Shown here: positions 1 to 11,510 of the stretch, piece by piece | Position numbering within the stretch: position 1 is the stretch's first letter | How the letters are laid out: the number at the start of each line of letters is the position of its first letter | Source: Forficula auricularia | Lineage: Eukaryota > Arthropoda > Insecta > Dermaptera > Forficulidae | Assembly (NCBI GenBank): GCA_024734495.1 | Contig: JALMQS010000828.1 | Span: 1,351,101-1,415,100, forward strand | Direction of reading: 5' to 3' | Length of the DNA: 64,000 nucleotides | Translations under genes and position numbers: made by a program | Notes under the pieces: model-generated | Databases searched by the model: none | What the model was told of the DNA's origin: nothing | What the model saw: only the letters and a program-made list of their open reading frames with translations

Positions 1-154
1 GCTACGCCACAGACTCTAGTTTACTTTCAAGAACAAAATATTTTGTGCAAATGAGTTGGGGACTAAGTCGGTTGTGTTAGCTAATTTGAATATCGTAAGC
101 GAAAGAGTTTTTGTGAATGGATTTGAACGTTGTCAAAAATTTCCAGTCCAAGTG
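1..154 (+). repeat. 154-bp direct repeat, copy 1
   Basis: Near-identical (a handful of substitutions, no indel seen) to 2469-2622, beginning gctacgccacagactctagt and ending ccagtccaagtg. The window starts exactly inside it, so its true left edge is unknown. Confidence 0.9.
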
Positions 155-400
155 GTCGGGTGTCCAGTCAGTGAAACAAAAGCAAGTCAAGGCGCAAACG
201 AAGCGTGCCTTGTGCAGACCGGAGCGCAACGAGCCGCTTCCTGCGCCTACGCGCTGATGGAGCATTTCCGGCCTACGCACTACGCATCGCTAGCCAGTGC
301 GGCTTCTTCTCCTTTGCCGACGTTTAAGGACAAATCATATTACGGATCAACGTATTTGATTCTCGAGAGGAGACACGCATCTCTTGTTTGACCCATCTCC
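155..400. other. GC-richer unassigned block
   Basis: After the repeat the sequence becomes notably GC-rich (about 155-340) and encodes no recognisable protein; the open frame at 56-391 crosses the repeat edge and looks accidental. Copy 2 of the repeat is not followed by this block. Confidence 0.3.
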
Positions 401-1429
401 TCTTCCTGGGCCTGCGAGTCATATCAGACATAACTAAACAGAACAATCGCATGTCTTCATTAAAGGCGTATGAGACGTAATGTCAATCTAAAAACTATAT
501 AATGTAGATTTAGATAGTGAAGAAAGGTAACTTCAGTAGGGAGTAGCCCCCGAAAATCTCAGTACGCCCGGGATCAGGCTTTTTCTCATTGAGTTCAAAA
601 ATGTCTGAAATTTTCTAAGATCATTTTTTACTATATGTATGTCAGTATTTGTGTCTCAATTCCACTAGATAACCATGACAACTCAAGAACGAAGTAAGTT
701 CGTTCTAGTCTCAAAATTTTTTTATCTCTATTGCTGGGAATTGATTAGATTGGAGTTCTCTAGTTTTATAACTTATGATATTTAGGGGAAATATATTTGT
801 TGAATAATGTTGATGAAATTTTAAGGTATTCTTTTTTTTAATATGATCGAAAACAAGAGCACCTATGTACCTTGAATGACCCTTGCATTAACGAGGAGAA
901 GGTTAAAGTTCAAGCAAAAGGGTGAAGACTCAGCAGTCTGTCCACCCGATTCTTGAAGGTTTCAAGTTTAAAAGTTTCGGGGAAAGATGCAGGCTGGGAG
1001 AGAGTTCAAGTTCTTCAAAGTCATTCAATTTAATCGGGCTGCTGGGAGTCGGAGAGCTAAGCGCAAGCTTTGAGAGGAATTACCGATTTTGAATCATTGA
1101 AGCACATCCCCTATATAGAGGCTGAATTGCAAACCTTGTGTTAAGAGAATACTTGGAGGCCCCTTCCAGAAAATTAGAGACAATTGTAATGCTATTGATA
1201 AAATATGAAGTTGCGTCAAAAAGCCACTGAAAGCCAGATATGATTATTAAGATGGTAGGGGGTGTAAGTTTCACCAGTTTTTAGAAGTCATAGGGATAAA
1301 CTAATTGGCGAAAGTTTTTGTTCGCTTAGTATCTAATTTAATCGCCAAGAAGTGTTAAATGATAGAAAATCGTGTATGTATATATTAATTTTGCCACCCC
1401 CCCCCCCCCAACACACACACAGTTTGCAT

Positions 1430-2040
1430 TATTTTCTTTTTGGAGACACAGGGCAATAAATAATTTTTTCGAGATATTAAACGAAATATTATTTTTTAAA
1501 CTATACATATATCCTTCAAAATATGTAAGGTAATCTTGGTACAATATATTTTATTTTCCCTTTAAAATCAAATAATTATGTTTCATTGGGAACAATGGTC
1601 CTTCTTTGTAACAATTTGTCTTTAGAGACAGGGTGAAAAAATATGTTTTTTTAGATATTTTAACTAAATAATATTTTTTAATTTCTATAATTTAAACGAT
1701 CAAAATTTGTTTAAATTTTGAGTAAATACTATTATTTTCATATCTAAATTTGAAAAAAATATTCCCAATGATCTGATGATGATGATCATTTGGAGACAGA
1801 GTTCCAAAATCAATTTTTTCACGATATTTTAACGAAATAATATTTCTATTCTCTCTAAAAAATACACTTTTAAAAATATATATTGATCGGGGAAAAATAA
1901 AATTTTATTTTCTCATTAAAATGGAATAAATGATCCCAATGTTCCTCTCTTTGTAAAATTTTCCCTCTGGAGACATGCATGTAATTTTTTTGAGATTTTC
2001 TAACGAAATAATATTTTACATATGAGATATAACTCAATGA
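1430..2040. repeat. Degenerate tandem repeat, ~175-bp unit, four copies
   Basis: A 'ggagaca' motif followed by an 'attttttcgagatattttaa'-like and 'cgaaataatatt' block recurs at about 1442, 1624, 1792 and 1969 (spacings 181, 168, 177). Each unit is followed by an AT-rich stretch with 'tttattttccc' and 'ttctttgtaa' in similar positions. Confidence 0.65.
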
Positions 2041-2119
2041 CACTGATATAAGGTGCATAGATGATTGACCACTATAATACTATGATCGTTTCAGTTTTGT
2101 GATATTTTTATGAATTACC

Positions 2120-2345
2120 TTTTATTAATATTATTTTTGAAATGAAAATAAACTGACACGTTCTGATGTGGCCATCCTCTTGACTTTACCATACAACCTG
2201 GCCCCTCACTTATATTTAATATTTAATAAAATTATTTATAATCATGTAGGGGGGGGGTGTTAGTTTTTGAAATTTTAGACTTCTGTTTTCATGGGCGATT
2301 ACAATACTTGACCATACCCTGTATCTTAAAGTAAAAAACAACAAA
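2120..2345 (+). mobile_element. Minisatellite-bearing TIR element, copy A (internally deleted)
   Basis: Begins aaaataaactgacacgttctg, followed by gactttaccatacaacctgg, then a 9-G run, and ends with caatacttgaccataccctg and a decayed copy of the terminal repeat. It is a short version of the elements at 3440-3935 (opposite strand) and 38690-39125 (same strand). Confidence 0.7.
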
Positions 2346-2468
2346 AACAACAACAGACACCCTGTAAAAAACACCTAGTTTTCTGGCGAATTCTATAAGT
2401 TGAGAAATATGATTGGGAGGGGGGGGGCTCAAAAAATATCGTGCACCAGGAGTCATTTACCTACCCTC

Positions 2469-2622
2469 GCTACGCCACAGACTCTAGTTTACTTTCAAGA
2501 ACAAAATATTTTGTGCAAATGAGTTGGGCACTAAGTCGGTTGTCTTAGCTAATTTGAATATGATAAGCGAAAGTGTTTTTGTGAATGGATTTGAACGTTG
2601 TCAAAAATTTCCAGTCCAAGTG
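2469..2622 (+). repeat. 154-bp direct repeat, copy 2
   Basis: Same as 1-154. Immediately preceded by the end of a G-run element and followed by AT-rich sequence, so the two copies share no flanks. Confidence 0.9.
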
Positions 2623-2744
2623 ATAAAAAAATAAAAAATATAGATCATCAATTTAAAAAAATCTGAAATCTTTTATTTGGTCCTAAAAATAATTAAATAA
2701 ATCCATGTATTTAATTGTTATAACAGCTGACGAGCCTTGTCTGA

Positions 2745-3010
2745 ATCGCCACCCATCGCGATAGCCGCTCTCGCGCTTAGTTTTTTTCCAATCTCGAATA
2801 TATTTTCAGAGATCTGATTCTTGGTTGTCATCGTTTACGCATGCGCACTAACCAATTTTTAGCCGAGTGTGCGAAGATGCCTCGAATTTTCAATGATAAT
2901 TTTCAGCGATTTGATTCTCGGTTGGGTTCGGTTCGGTTGGCTTCGGTTACGCATGCGCACAAAGCCATTTTCTTGCTGGCTCTGAAGGAGGTGAATTTGA
3001 AATCCCTCTC
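2745..3010 (+). promoter_or_regulatory. Duplicated block with two acgcatgcgcac motifs
   Basis: Two related ~112-bp segments each contain a 'tctcgaat…ttttcag' stretch, a 'gatttgattctcggttg'-like stretch and a terminal acgcatgcgcac (2837-2848, 2949-2960). This resembles the palindromic core of NRF-1-type promoter sites. No gene starts here that I can support. Confidence 0.35.
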
Positions 3011-3213
3011 CATCAGGCCAATAAATTAACAACTCGCGTAAATAAATGAAGCTAATATAAAGCGTGTAATATTTAAATAAAAATAATTGTTCATAATGTA
3101 ATATTTTCGAAAAATATTAAGTACATTTAGTAAAAATAAAAAAATTCTTTTATATTTCTAAATAAAATTGAAATAAGTGTGACAAATAATTAATTAAAAA
3201 TATTTTTTCCGAA

Positions 3214-3330
3214 TAAAATAATTTATTAGAACGTCAAGTTCATCCTCTTAAAAAACACGACGATTCGGAGGAGCGACTTTCCTTTTTCAGAGTTTAAAAG
3301 AGTCAACGAAGGAATCTCCATGCATTTTAA
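3214..3330 (+). repeat. Dispersed repeat (cgaataaaataaatttattgg family), copy 1
   Basis: Same order of blocks as 50229-50345 and 60712-60830: cgaataaaat start, 'atcctcttaaaaaacac', a gacgattcggagg block and 'ttcagagtttaaaag'. Confidence 0.55.
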
Positions 3331-3439
3331 TATTATTTTTAATTTCAATATTAAGTTAAAAACAGCGATGCTTTGATGATGGCAGGAGCGCGTCAAAACA
3401 TTGGCAAAAGATTTTTATAATTATTTTATTTTAATTAAA

Positions 3440-3935
3440 TCTAATTCTGGCTGCAAATGGGGGTGGAGGGGTGGGGTTAAAAATTAAAAATCTAGGCTAT
3501 TTGAGCAAACTCAACCAAATTTTGTATACATAATAAGTGGGACCCCAGAAGTCTAAAAATTCAAAAACTAACCGCCCAAAATGAGAGGGGGGTCAAAAAA
3601 ATGTAAATCTTGGCCATTTACCAAACACAATGAAATTTTGTATACATAATCAGTGGGACCCCAGAAGTCTAAAAATGCAAAAACTAACCGCCCAAAATGG
3701 CGGGAGGAGGGCTCAAAAAATGAAAATATAGGCCCTTGTACCAAACTCAACCAAATTTTGTATACATAATCAGTGGGCCCCAAGAAGTATAAAAATGCAA
3801 AAACTAACCCCCCCCCCTTACATGATTATAAATAATTTTAGGGGCCACGTTGTAAGGTAAAGTCAACTGGATGGCCACATCAGAACACATCAGTTTATTT
3901 TTATTTTCTGAATGCCGTAAATATAATGGCGGTAA
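3440..3935 (-). mobile_element. Minisatellite-bearing TIR element, copy B
   Basis: Opposite orientation to copy A. The terminal segment (3840-3903) is the reverse complement of 2153-2210. Inside are three tandem units of 116-120 bp (anchored by aaattttgtatacataa at 3517, 3633 and 3753), each with 'agtgggaccccagaagt' and a G- or C-rich spacer. The open frames here simply run through the tandem units. Confidence 0.75.
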
Positions 3936-5270
3936 ACCTAGGTTTATTTGGATCACGATCTTTACATTGCTGGTTCAGCACATTTCCAGGGACAATCCCT
4001 CTCTAGGTAGAGGATTTAATTGTTTTTATATAATACGTTTGCCATTTATTTTGGTTAAATATCAATTCTATGGAATTATTATGGCTTTGATTGTATGGAA
4101 ACTGAGTTATATAAAAGATAAATAATTATCCGAGAGAGTTGTATAGGTGAATAATTTATAGTGAAGGAAAAGCGAAGAATGATGCGATATGATTTTCAAT
4201 TAAAAATAAATAAATAAACGCCGTCGCTTTCAAATCTTAAATTCATCAAGGGTATTCTGAAGCAGGAAAGGAACGGTTAGATGTATAAATAAATAAATAT
4301 TCGTTTATAATTTATTGTTAAATGGCAATTTATTAAGAAAAGAATTGAGTCTTTGTTAAGGATGATGGAGAAGAGAAAAAAGGAGCACATGCCTTTTAAC
4401 TTTGTGAATGAAACGAAAGAGCTAATATTGAACAAGTGTTTCCGGTCGGTGGGCAGACTGCTCTGCTCCTATTACATAAATGAAACCAAATGAATGAATG
4501 TTTTAGTACTAGGTATTTTTTTTTACTTTTTATCAGAACAATTAAACATTTGCTGTATGAATAAGAAAAAGTTAAAAAAAGGATAAATTACTCAAATTTT
4601 TTATCCAACTTTATAGATACAAAAATATAAATTAGAAAATTAAAAATAATATAATATATTAATTTAAAATATTTACATATTTTGCTAGAAAGAGTTACCA
4701 AGAATTTTTATTTAATCTCGATTAAAGGTTTTTTATAATCTATTCTATACGACTAGAGCAATTAATCACTACACTTATACATATTTAAATAAACACGTAT
4801 ACAAAAATACCTTCAAAAGCATGCTTTCGAGCAGGCTCCTCTGACGAGTAGAGTTTCGGTTTCTTAAAAGTTTGGCCTTCCAAAAATCTCAAAAAGTAAA
4901 AAAAAAACTTAAGTTGTACTATAAGAATATAGGAAAAAATAAATTATTTTTTAAAGTCGAATCAGTGTCATCAGCATCACAGGTCTTCTTGGACTCTTAT
5001 TCTATTTGAAATATTCAAAGGGAATCATCAAATATAGAAAGTGACAAAAAAATGTTTGAAAATAGTTTTTGACTCTAACGCAAAAATATTAATTTAGTTT
5101 TTAAAAGTGATCCTGAGTTGGAGAAAAAATCAAATTTAATCTTTTTATTATTTTTTTCATTGGAAAATTCTCTCTTTATACTTTAAAATGGGAAAATGAG
5201 TTAAATCTGACATTTTTACTTTACTTTATCCAATGAGAAGCATGGGGAAAGTATTGTAATCGGTCTCGCG
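3936..5270. other. AT-rich intergenic stretch
   Basis: No gene, RNA or clear repeat boundary seen. The open frame at 3871-4125 starts in a transposon end and has no recognisable domain. Confidence 0.5.
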
Positions 5271-5272
5271 GC

Positions 5273-5690
5273 AAGCGTTTCGGTTATTATTGGTAACCAT
5301 TGCTCAAGACATAGAGGAATCGAGTTAAAATCAAAAATAGCGATTGATTCTCCTCTATTACTTCAGGACTAACAATTCTACATTGAATTTTGACGTTTTG
5401 ATTATTATTGGTAACCCTGAAGACATGGAGGAATCGAGTTAAAATCAAAAATAGGCATCGATTCTCATCTAATACTTGAGGAATAACAATTCTGCATTAG
5501 GTTTTTGACGTTTCGATTATTATTGGTAACCATTGCTGAAGACATGTAGGAATCAACTTAAAATCAATCGATTCTCATCTAATACTATAGGAATAACCTT
5601 ATTGCATTCCATTTTTGATGTTTTGACTATTAATTGTCAACCTCTACTGAAAACGTGGAAGGATCGACTTAAAATCAAAAAGACTAAATT
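5273..5690 (+). repeat. Tandem repeat, ~109-118-bp unit, four copies
   Basis: The motif ttattattggtaacc followed by gaagacatggaggaatcg and 'ttaaaatcaaaaatag' recurs at 5284, 5402, 5518 and (diverged) about 5626. The last unit is the most degenerate and runs into unique sequence. Confidence 0.8.
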
Positions 5691-7222
5691 CTTTTATGGT
5701 AAACAACTCAAGCTCAGATCGGTTCGATTTTGTTCAAAGCTTATCTGCATTTTTATCTAGGCATTCTGTAGCTAAAAAGACCAAAATATAATCTAATTAA
5801 TTTTTCGTTTTTTTTTTTTTTTTTTTTTTTTTTAAATATGAACATTTCGGCGCTTTCTAAGAACCTCCGGTCTCAAGTTGTTTTGGATAACAGAATCCCG
5901 ACATAAAGGAAAAATTATTTTGATGTTCACATGTTTGGTCCATTTCTAAATACTTATAAGCCGGGGGGGGGGGGGATAAAAATTTTGAATGTATTCAATA
6001 TTCCGGTCGCCCGGCGAGTGCAGCTAAAGTGAACTCAAGAACGGTAAAGTTTCGAAACGTGAGAGTGCTCAGCCGAGAGAAGTAAGCCTCAATTAATTCA
6101 ATTCTATGAGTCTCATCAAGTCATATCATTTAATTCGAGGCAATTTGAAAATGAAGTGGCTGAACATATGAATGGGAGTCTTTGTCAGAGACAACGGCCC
6201 TCGCACCTACACTCATTGATGAAGGGAATTCTTCTCGAGAGTAGCTTTTTGAATGAGGTTAAAGGTCGCCTGCGCACTCGGGTGTAGGAAGATTAAATTC
6301 TTCGTCGCTTCCTGAACGCCATCGCGTCGGTAGTAAAGTGTAAAGGTTGACAACATGAATAGTCTTACTCTCTCTCACCCTGATGACTATAAAAACGAAA
6401 AAATATTGATTTCCCATTAATCTAATAAGTACGATAGATATATGTATAGCTTTTACTTTACGACGTAATTTGGGAAAAATTATTGCCATGTGAATTCAGC
6501 TGGTGATTACCCCACACAATTTTCACTTATAGCCTCGTCTTCTTTGAAGTCATCCTACCAACGTTCCGCTTTCAAATGAATACCTTTACACTGTTTTAAT
6601 GGAGAGAAAAAAATACGTTTGATAAATGTTAAGCAGATTTTTTACCAACTGATCTGTGCACAACACGACTTTTAGTTACATCCTCCTCTTTGAAATTTTC
6701 CTCCCTCAATTAATCCCCTCCCCCATTGGCATAGCTAGAGAGTTTTCCTACGGGGGGGGGGGGGGGCAATCGATCAGCTGATTAGTCACCACAAGGTTTC
6801 AATTTCGGTAATCCGATTAGAGATTAACTAACTTTGTAGTAGAATTGTAGCAAAAAAATATTTGGTGCGTCGCAGAAAAATTGATGACCTATCAATTTTT
6901 TTTTCAAATATTTTTTAAATGTAAAATATGTTTAATAAACTTAGTTAAATTAATGTTGAAACATATACATAGAATATTTTGATCAATGATGTTCCAATAA
7001 GTTATAAGTTATAAATTTTTATTGGAACTAAAAATAAATCTGATATTATTCAAAATTATGAGTGTTTTAATCCAATTAAATAAAAGAAATTAACGCATGA
7101 ATTTAAATTAAACCCTCACTCCTGGATGTTTTTCAACACATAACCATTCTTTGGAGGGTCCTTTGAAATTCGCTAGTCCAAAAGGGGGTCAAAAAAGTTT
7201 GAGGAATATTAGTCTAGTGACT
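5691..7222. other. Intergenic stretch with homopolymer tracts
   Basis: Contains a 26-T run (5808-5833), a 13-G run (5963-5975) and a 15-G run (6752-6766). The last follows cattggcatagctagagag, reminiscent of hAT-type element ends. A mildly GC-richer patch lies at 6000-6350. No supported gene. Confidence 0.5.
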
Positions 7223-7233
7223 AGACTCTAGTC

Positions 7234-7668
7234 CACAAAGAGAAACAAAGAGGTTATCCTCTGCTTGATGCAAATAAACATACACACATATATATCGAGA
7301 TGATATATCTGTATATATATATTATTTATTTGTTTGAGACTACAGTTTCGAAGACTTGGTCTTCATCATCAGTCTTTTTTAATTATAAATGTTGTTTTTC
7401 ATGGAGTCAATATCGTATGGATATTGAAATTGTGATGTTCTTTCACTGGTTGGCAGCTTAGAATTCTGAAAGAACTCTAAAAGACTGATGATGAAGACCA
7501 AGTCTTCGAAACTATAGTCTAAAACAAATAAATAATATATATATACAGATATATCATCTCGATATATATGTGTGTATGTTTATTTGCATCAAGCAGAGGA
7601 CAACCTCTTTGTTTCTCTTTGTGAATCAACAACTCTGCTACTCTCGGCAAAACAAAAACTTTTCAATT
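7234..7668. mobile_element. Foldback MITE with 147-bp arms (family reference copy)
   Basis: Arms 7234-7380 and 7478-7623 are near-perfect inverted repeats, running from cacaaagagaaacaaagagg through an AT-rich middle to cgaagacttggtcttcatca. The 97-bp centre is unrelated. Beyond the right arm, to 7668, lies the rest of the outer family end (ctactctcggcaaaac), which the left arm lacks. An 11-bp agactctagtc occurs on both sides (7223-7233, 7669-7679), a possible target duplication. Arms recur near 15076, 29700, 31340, 35320, 49060, 56296, 58395 and 63890. Confidence 0.85.
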
Positions 7669-7791
7669 AGACTCTAGTCTTCTAAATGTTGGAAACGCCT
7701 ACAGGTTATGCATCCTTCATAGCCGCTTGAAACGAAAAAGCGATAGATAGCATTTGGGATTTGCGATATTGAACTAAAGATACCTATAAAG

Positions 7792-8617
7792 CAGTGGCGT
7801 GCAGTCCATGGATGCTGTGGATGCGGAGCATCCATAAAATTTAAAACATTTAGAGTATTTTCATAAATTCAGGAGGATCTTTAAATTTTCAAATTATTTT
7901 CCGTTATTTCAAATATTTCTATAAAGAACATTTTTTGTTTTGAAAAGCATATTATTGGTTCTCGAAATGAAATAAAATGGTTGCATAGTTTCAAGAGGCA
8001 ATTAAAATAAAAAGATTTTTCCGAAAAGGGTACGTATAGAAGGTTTGAAGTCCCTGCCTGGTATATCTTCCAGTTTAAACATGTCAACGTCAAGTCAAAA
8101 CGAGTTTTAGTCGAATAAAAATTGTTCTAGCTGAGGAACTATTAAAATAGAAACAATACAAAAAATGAATAAATAAAGATGATTAGGGAACTTTGGACTA
8201 ATCCATTTCTAAGAACTCTCAATATATAAGATCGGAAATACTAAGAGTAGGTACTATAGACAAGTCATAGCTTCCTTATAGCAATAGAATTGGAAAAATT
8301 TACAGGCTGAACAGGTTGATTCATTGTGGAATATGGCTTATTTCCATCTCCAGGGACTGTGGAGTTTAAGTTACAAAGAAAGATTTAATTTCTGACTCCC
8401 TACCCTCACTCACACAAAGCAGTATCCTTTTGGGATGAAGGTCACAATATATATTTTTAGAAAATCTAATGTTAAATTTGAAAAATAAAGAAAATGAAAC
8501 CGTATTCGATGAAATTTGCAAAAAAAAAAAACGAAGATTAAAATAAAATTTCAAAAAAATGAAGGGTACTTTTTTTGGACAGCATCCTCTTAGTTGAAAA
8601 GTCACCAACCGCCACTG
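7792..8617 (+). mobile_element. Non-autonomous hAT-type element, copy 1
   Basis: Ends are cagtggcgtg… and …cgccactg, the typical hAT terminal form. Flanked by ctataaag (7784-7791) and ctatataa (8618-8625), an 8-bp target duplication with two mismatches. The 826-bp body has no transposase reading frame. Close relatives at 31674-32487 and, inverted, 48127-48915. Confidence 0.8.
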
Positions 8618-8682
8618 CTATATAAGTACTAATATCACATTGATTTTTTCAGTTTTTTCAATTGAAATTCTAGTTTAATATT

Positions 8683-8849
8683 TATAACGAGCTTTTCGTG
8701 CGTGCCTTCGGCACGCCCTCGAAGCTCGGCCCTCCGGGCTGGTGCCCTGGGGGCAGCGTCTCGGTCCAAAAATTCCTCTTAAAAAACCACACTCCAAATG
8801 TATACCCGTAAACTACCGAAAATACATCGTCTCTTAAAAGTTTCGCCTC
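8683..8849 (+). repeat. Left inverted repeat of the 8.7-15.1-kb pair
   Basis: GC-rich first 80 bp with internal self-complementarity (gccttcggc; cctccggg), then AT-rich. Mirrored by 14903-15075. Confidence 0.85.
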
Positions 8850-9332
8850 TTTTAATTTTTGAGTGGCGGAATAATTATGAATATATTTTAATTTAAAATT
8901 TAAATTTAAATTTCATTTTTCCTTTTCAAAACAAAAATAATGAAATGATTTATGAACTGCAAAAAATTCGCAGGCTGAATCATGGAAATTATTCAAATTT
9001 ACGCGGTTCAATTAATTTAATTAATTACAAAAAATATATTTAATGTTTCTTAAAATGAATTGGAGTCTTTTCATTTCAAAATTAAAATTATATTTCAAAT
9101 TTGCCTGGTTAATGAAAATCAATTGGAGCTGTCAGTTTAAAATCCTAGCTGACAATTATATTTCAAATTTGCCTCGTTAATTAATATATATTTAATGTTT
9201 GTTAATTTAAAATCAATTGGTGTTTTTTAATTTTCATTCGAGTTCAAATGAATACAATATTATCTCGACACAAAGTCTAAATCAAAAATTTATAGTTTTA
9301 GTAACTGAAATCATGGTATAAATATTAATGTC

Positions 9333-9403
9333 AGATTGGTCTAGTGGTTAAACCTAATGACCTTAGTTCAAGAGTTCGTAGGTTCGATTCTAGGCAAGAG
9401 GGA
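9333..9403 (+). repeat. tRNA-like sequence, probably a SINE head
   Basis: attggtctagtggttaaacc gives a good A-box and ggttcgattctagg a good B-box at tRNA spacing, but the acceptor ends do not pair and the anticodon arm is poor. A tRNA relic or SINE head rather than a working tRNA gene. Confidence 0.45.
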
Positions 9404-10130
9404 GATTTTTTTAGAGAAATTTCTCTTAGCGTTGTTACAAATTAATCTAGACAAACATATATAGTATGAATGCAAAAAAATTTGATAAATACACCAAGCG
9501 ACGTGCTTTTAAAAGATGCTCATTACGGGTCTACAATTTAAAAATCGCTTTTGTATTTATAAATTAAAATTAAAATAAATAATATTAAAATAAAATCGTC
9601 AAATCGAGAAAAGCACTAAAGAATATTCAAGATATTTGCAAATATTATCTTTAATACATTTATAATGATTATTCAGATTAGAATGGATAAATGATAAATT
9701 ATATATTTATTCATTTTATTTCAAATGAAATTTTCTATAGAAGCAATGCAATTATGCTTCTTTTGATACGAATTTATTTCAAAAAATCAGCCCCGATTAG
9801 AAGAATTGCATTTATTATTAATGCTTATTTGAAAGAAAAGAATTGATTCGAAAAGCGCGTCCAGAATAATTCTTCACTCTCAATTTTAAAAATGATAAAA
9901 TTTATCTTTCCAAATTCTTGAAAAACTTAAAATAAAATAATTGATTAAATAAAGATAGTAAAAAAATCAAATAACATTCAAGTCTTTTTATACAATACTA
10001 TTATATAGTATAGCATAATAAGAAATAATTGTAATTGAATTTTATTTAGTGAATATGTGATTAAAATCTTCAAAATCATCGTTTCATTAGGTGAAATTAG
10101 ATTAAGTATTTATATATTTACAAAAAAAAA

Positions 10131-10377
10131 TATATCGTTGCCTTAGAGTGTAAACCTGCTAACTCCATTTTTTATCATATATGACATATTAATACCGTTC
10201 CAAAGAAAATGAGATGCAACAAAACTGCTACTTAAAATTACGATCGTAAGTTGTAGTAAAAAAATGTGAAAAATATTTTCTTTCCATAACAATATTAAAT
10301 TCTGTTTGTTTTTTTCTCAGTTCTGTAAAATTCCCTTGTTGTGAGTTAGCAGGTTTACACTCTAAGGTGACGATATA
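10131..10377. mobile_element. 247-bp MITE with 35-bp TIRs
   Basis: Terminal inverted repeats 10131-10165 and 10343-10377 (33 of 35 matching), core ccttagagtgtaaacctgct. No coding capacity. Confidence 0.85.
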
Positions 10378-10523
10378 TATATTTTAATTCTTATTATTAT
10401 TAAATAGGTTACATTAAGTGAAAACCTATTAATAATAAGTAGTTTGGAGAAATACATTTAAAATGTGCATGAAATTAATAAATGGTAATTGAACTAGAAA
10501 GATAGAGAGAGAAGCTTCTTTCC

Positions 10524-10667
10524 GAGGGGTGAACCGCGACCTAAAATCGTGTACACCTACTTCCACTTCTACTTTCATTTCCAAGTAGAAGACAATAGAT
10601 TATCTAATGAATACCAAAATAATTCCAAATACGGTGTACACCAAATTCCAGTCGCGGTTAATCCCTC
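10524..10667. mobile_element. 144-bp MITE with ~34-bp TIRs
   Basis: gagggg/attaaccgcgac…gtgtacacc pairs between 10524-10557 and 10633-10667, with a few mismatches and one length difference. Confidence 0.75.
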
Positions 10668-10699
10668 GCTTCTATCTATCAAGTGAATAGAAATCAATA

Positions 10700-10880
10700 T
10701 TAAAAGCTACTCACCAAATGGCCAAGTCGAAGATTGATTTCTTCCAGGCTCGTGTTTTGGGTTAAGCGACGTCTTGCTGGCTGTCGCGCGAATAACTAAG
10801 ACGACGGACGATGGCGCACCAGGGCTTGATAAGCGTGCAGGCCAATCAGACGCCTGGGAGGAAATATTACATTTTTAAAA
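10700..10880. other. GC-richer patch, unassigned
   Basis: About 10720-10860 is GC-rich (gacgtcttgctggctgtcgc, gacggacgatggcgcaccag) between AT-rich sequences. No recognisable protein or RNA. Confidence 0.3.
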
Positions 10881-11029
10881 CAAATTTATTTATTTCATAT
10901 TTAAGTATATTCATACTTGTCTCTGGCATGAGTAAATAGATGCTAGAGAGGGTTTTTTCATTTTAAATATTTTGTTTTAATTTTTTATCATTTTTTCCTT
11001 TTCTTTTTAGATTCTATTATTATTATTTG

Positions 11030-11510
11030 TTGCGTTTGGACCCTTGGGATCACGCAAAGCTTGATGTTTCTTTTTCTGGTTGGACCTTCCAAGCTTCTAT
11101 CTTTTTCCGGAACGTGTTATCGAGTTCCATGGTCAGGCTATGTAATTTTCCTGGCCGGATGAGTGTGTTAATGTTAAAGGTGCCCAGGTATGTATGGATT
11201 TTTGGCGTTATTCTTCCACTGTTTCTTCCTTGACTCCGTGAAGGTCCGGGTTCCCCAGAATCTGAATGCCCGGTTGCCACTCGAGGGTGGGAGGATTGGT
11301 TACCACCTGGGGTAATCTTGTTTTTGCCTCTCACGATTCATGGTTGCTTGTTACGAAATTGTATCCTGCGCATGGGCGAGGTTTTGTAGAACCAGAGATT
11401 GTCAGTTTCTGGAGCCGAGGGGCCGGTTTTTTATTATTTTCAAATAAATTCACTTTGCTTCTTGCTGGGATCGAACTGTTGAAGTCTAGGTTGATGTTCT
11501 CCTAATCGGA
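11030..11510 (-). pseudogene. LINE endonuclease-domain fragment
   Basis: The minus strand encodes a 94-residue open stretch (11050-11334) containing LGTFNINTLIRPGKLHSLTMEL. This resembles the start of the apurinic-type endonuclease domain of non-LTR retrotransposons (a T(W/F)N(V/I)(N/R)TL…GKL…L pattern). The catalytic Glu/Asp residues further along are missing because the frame is lost after about 30 more residues. The upstream Gly/Ser/Pro-rich part is not recognisable. Truncated on both sides; identification by motif only. Confidence 0.45.

Noticed and set aside
3871..4125. 84-codon open frame
   Set aside because: Begins within the end of a transposon copy and has no recognisable domain.
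11266..11505. Plus-strand open frame opposite the LINE fragment
   Set aside because: No domain; overlaps the better-supported minus-strand endonuclease fragment.
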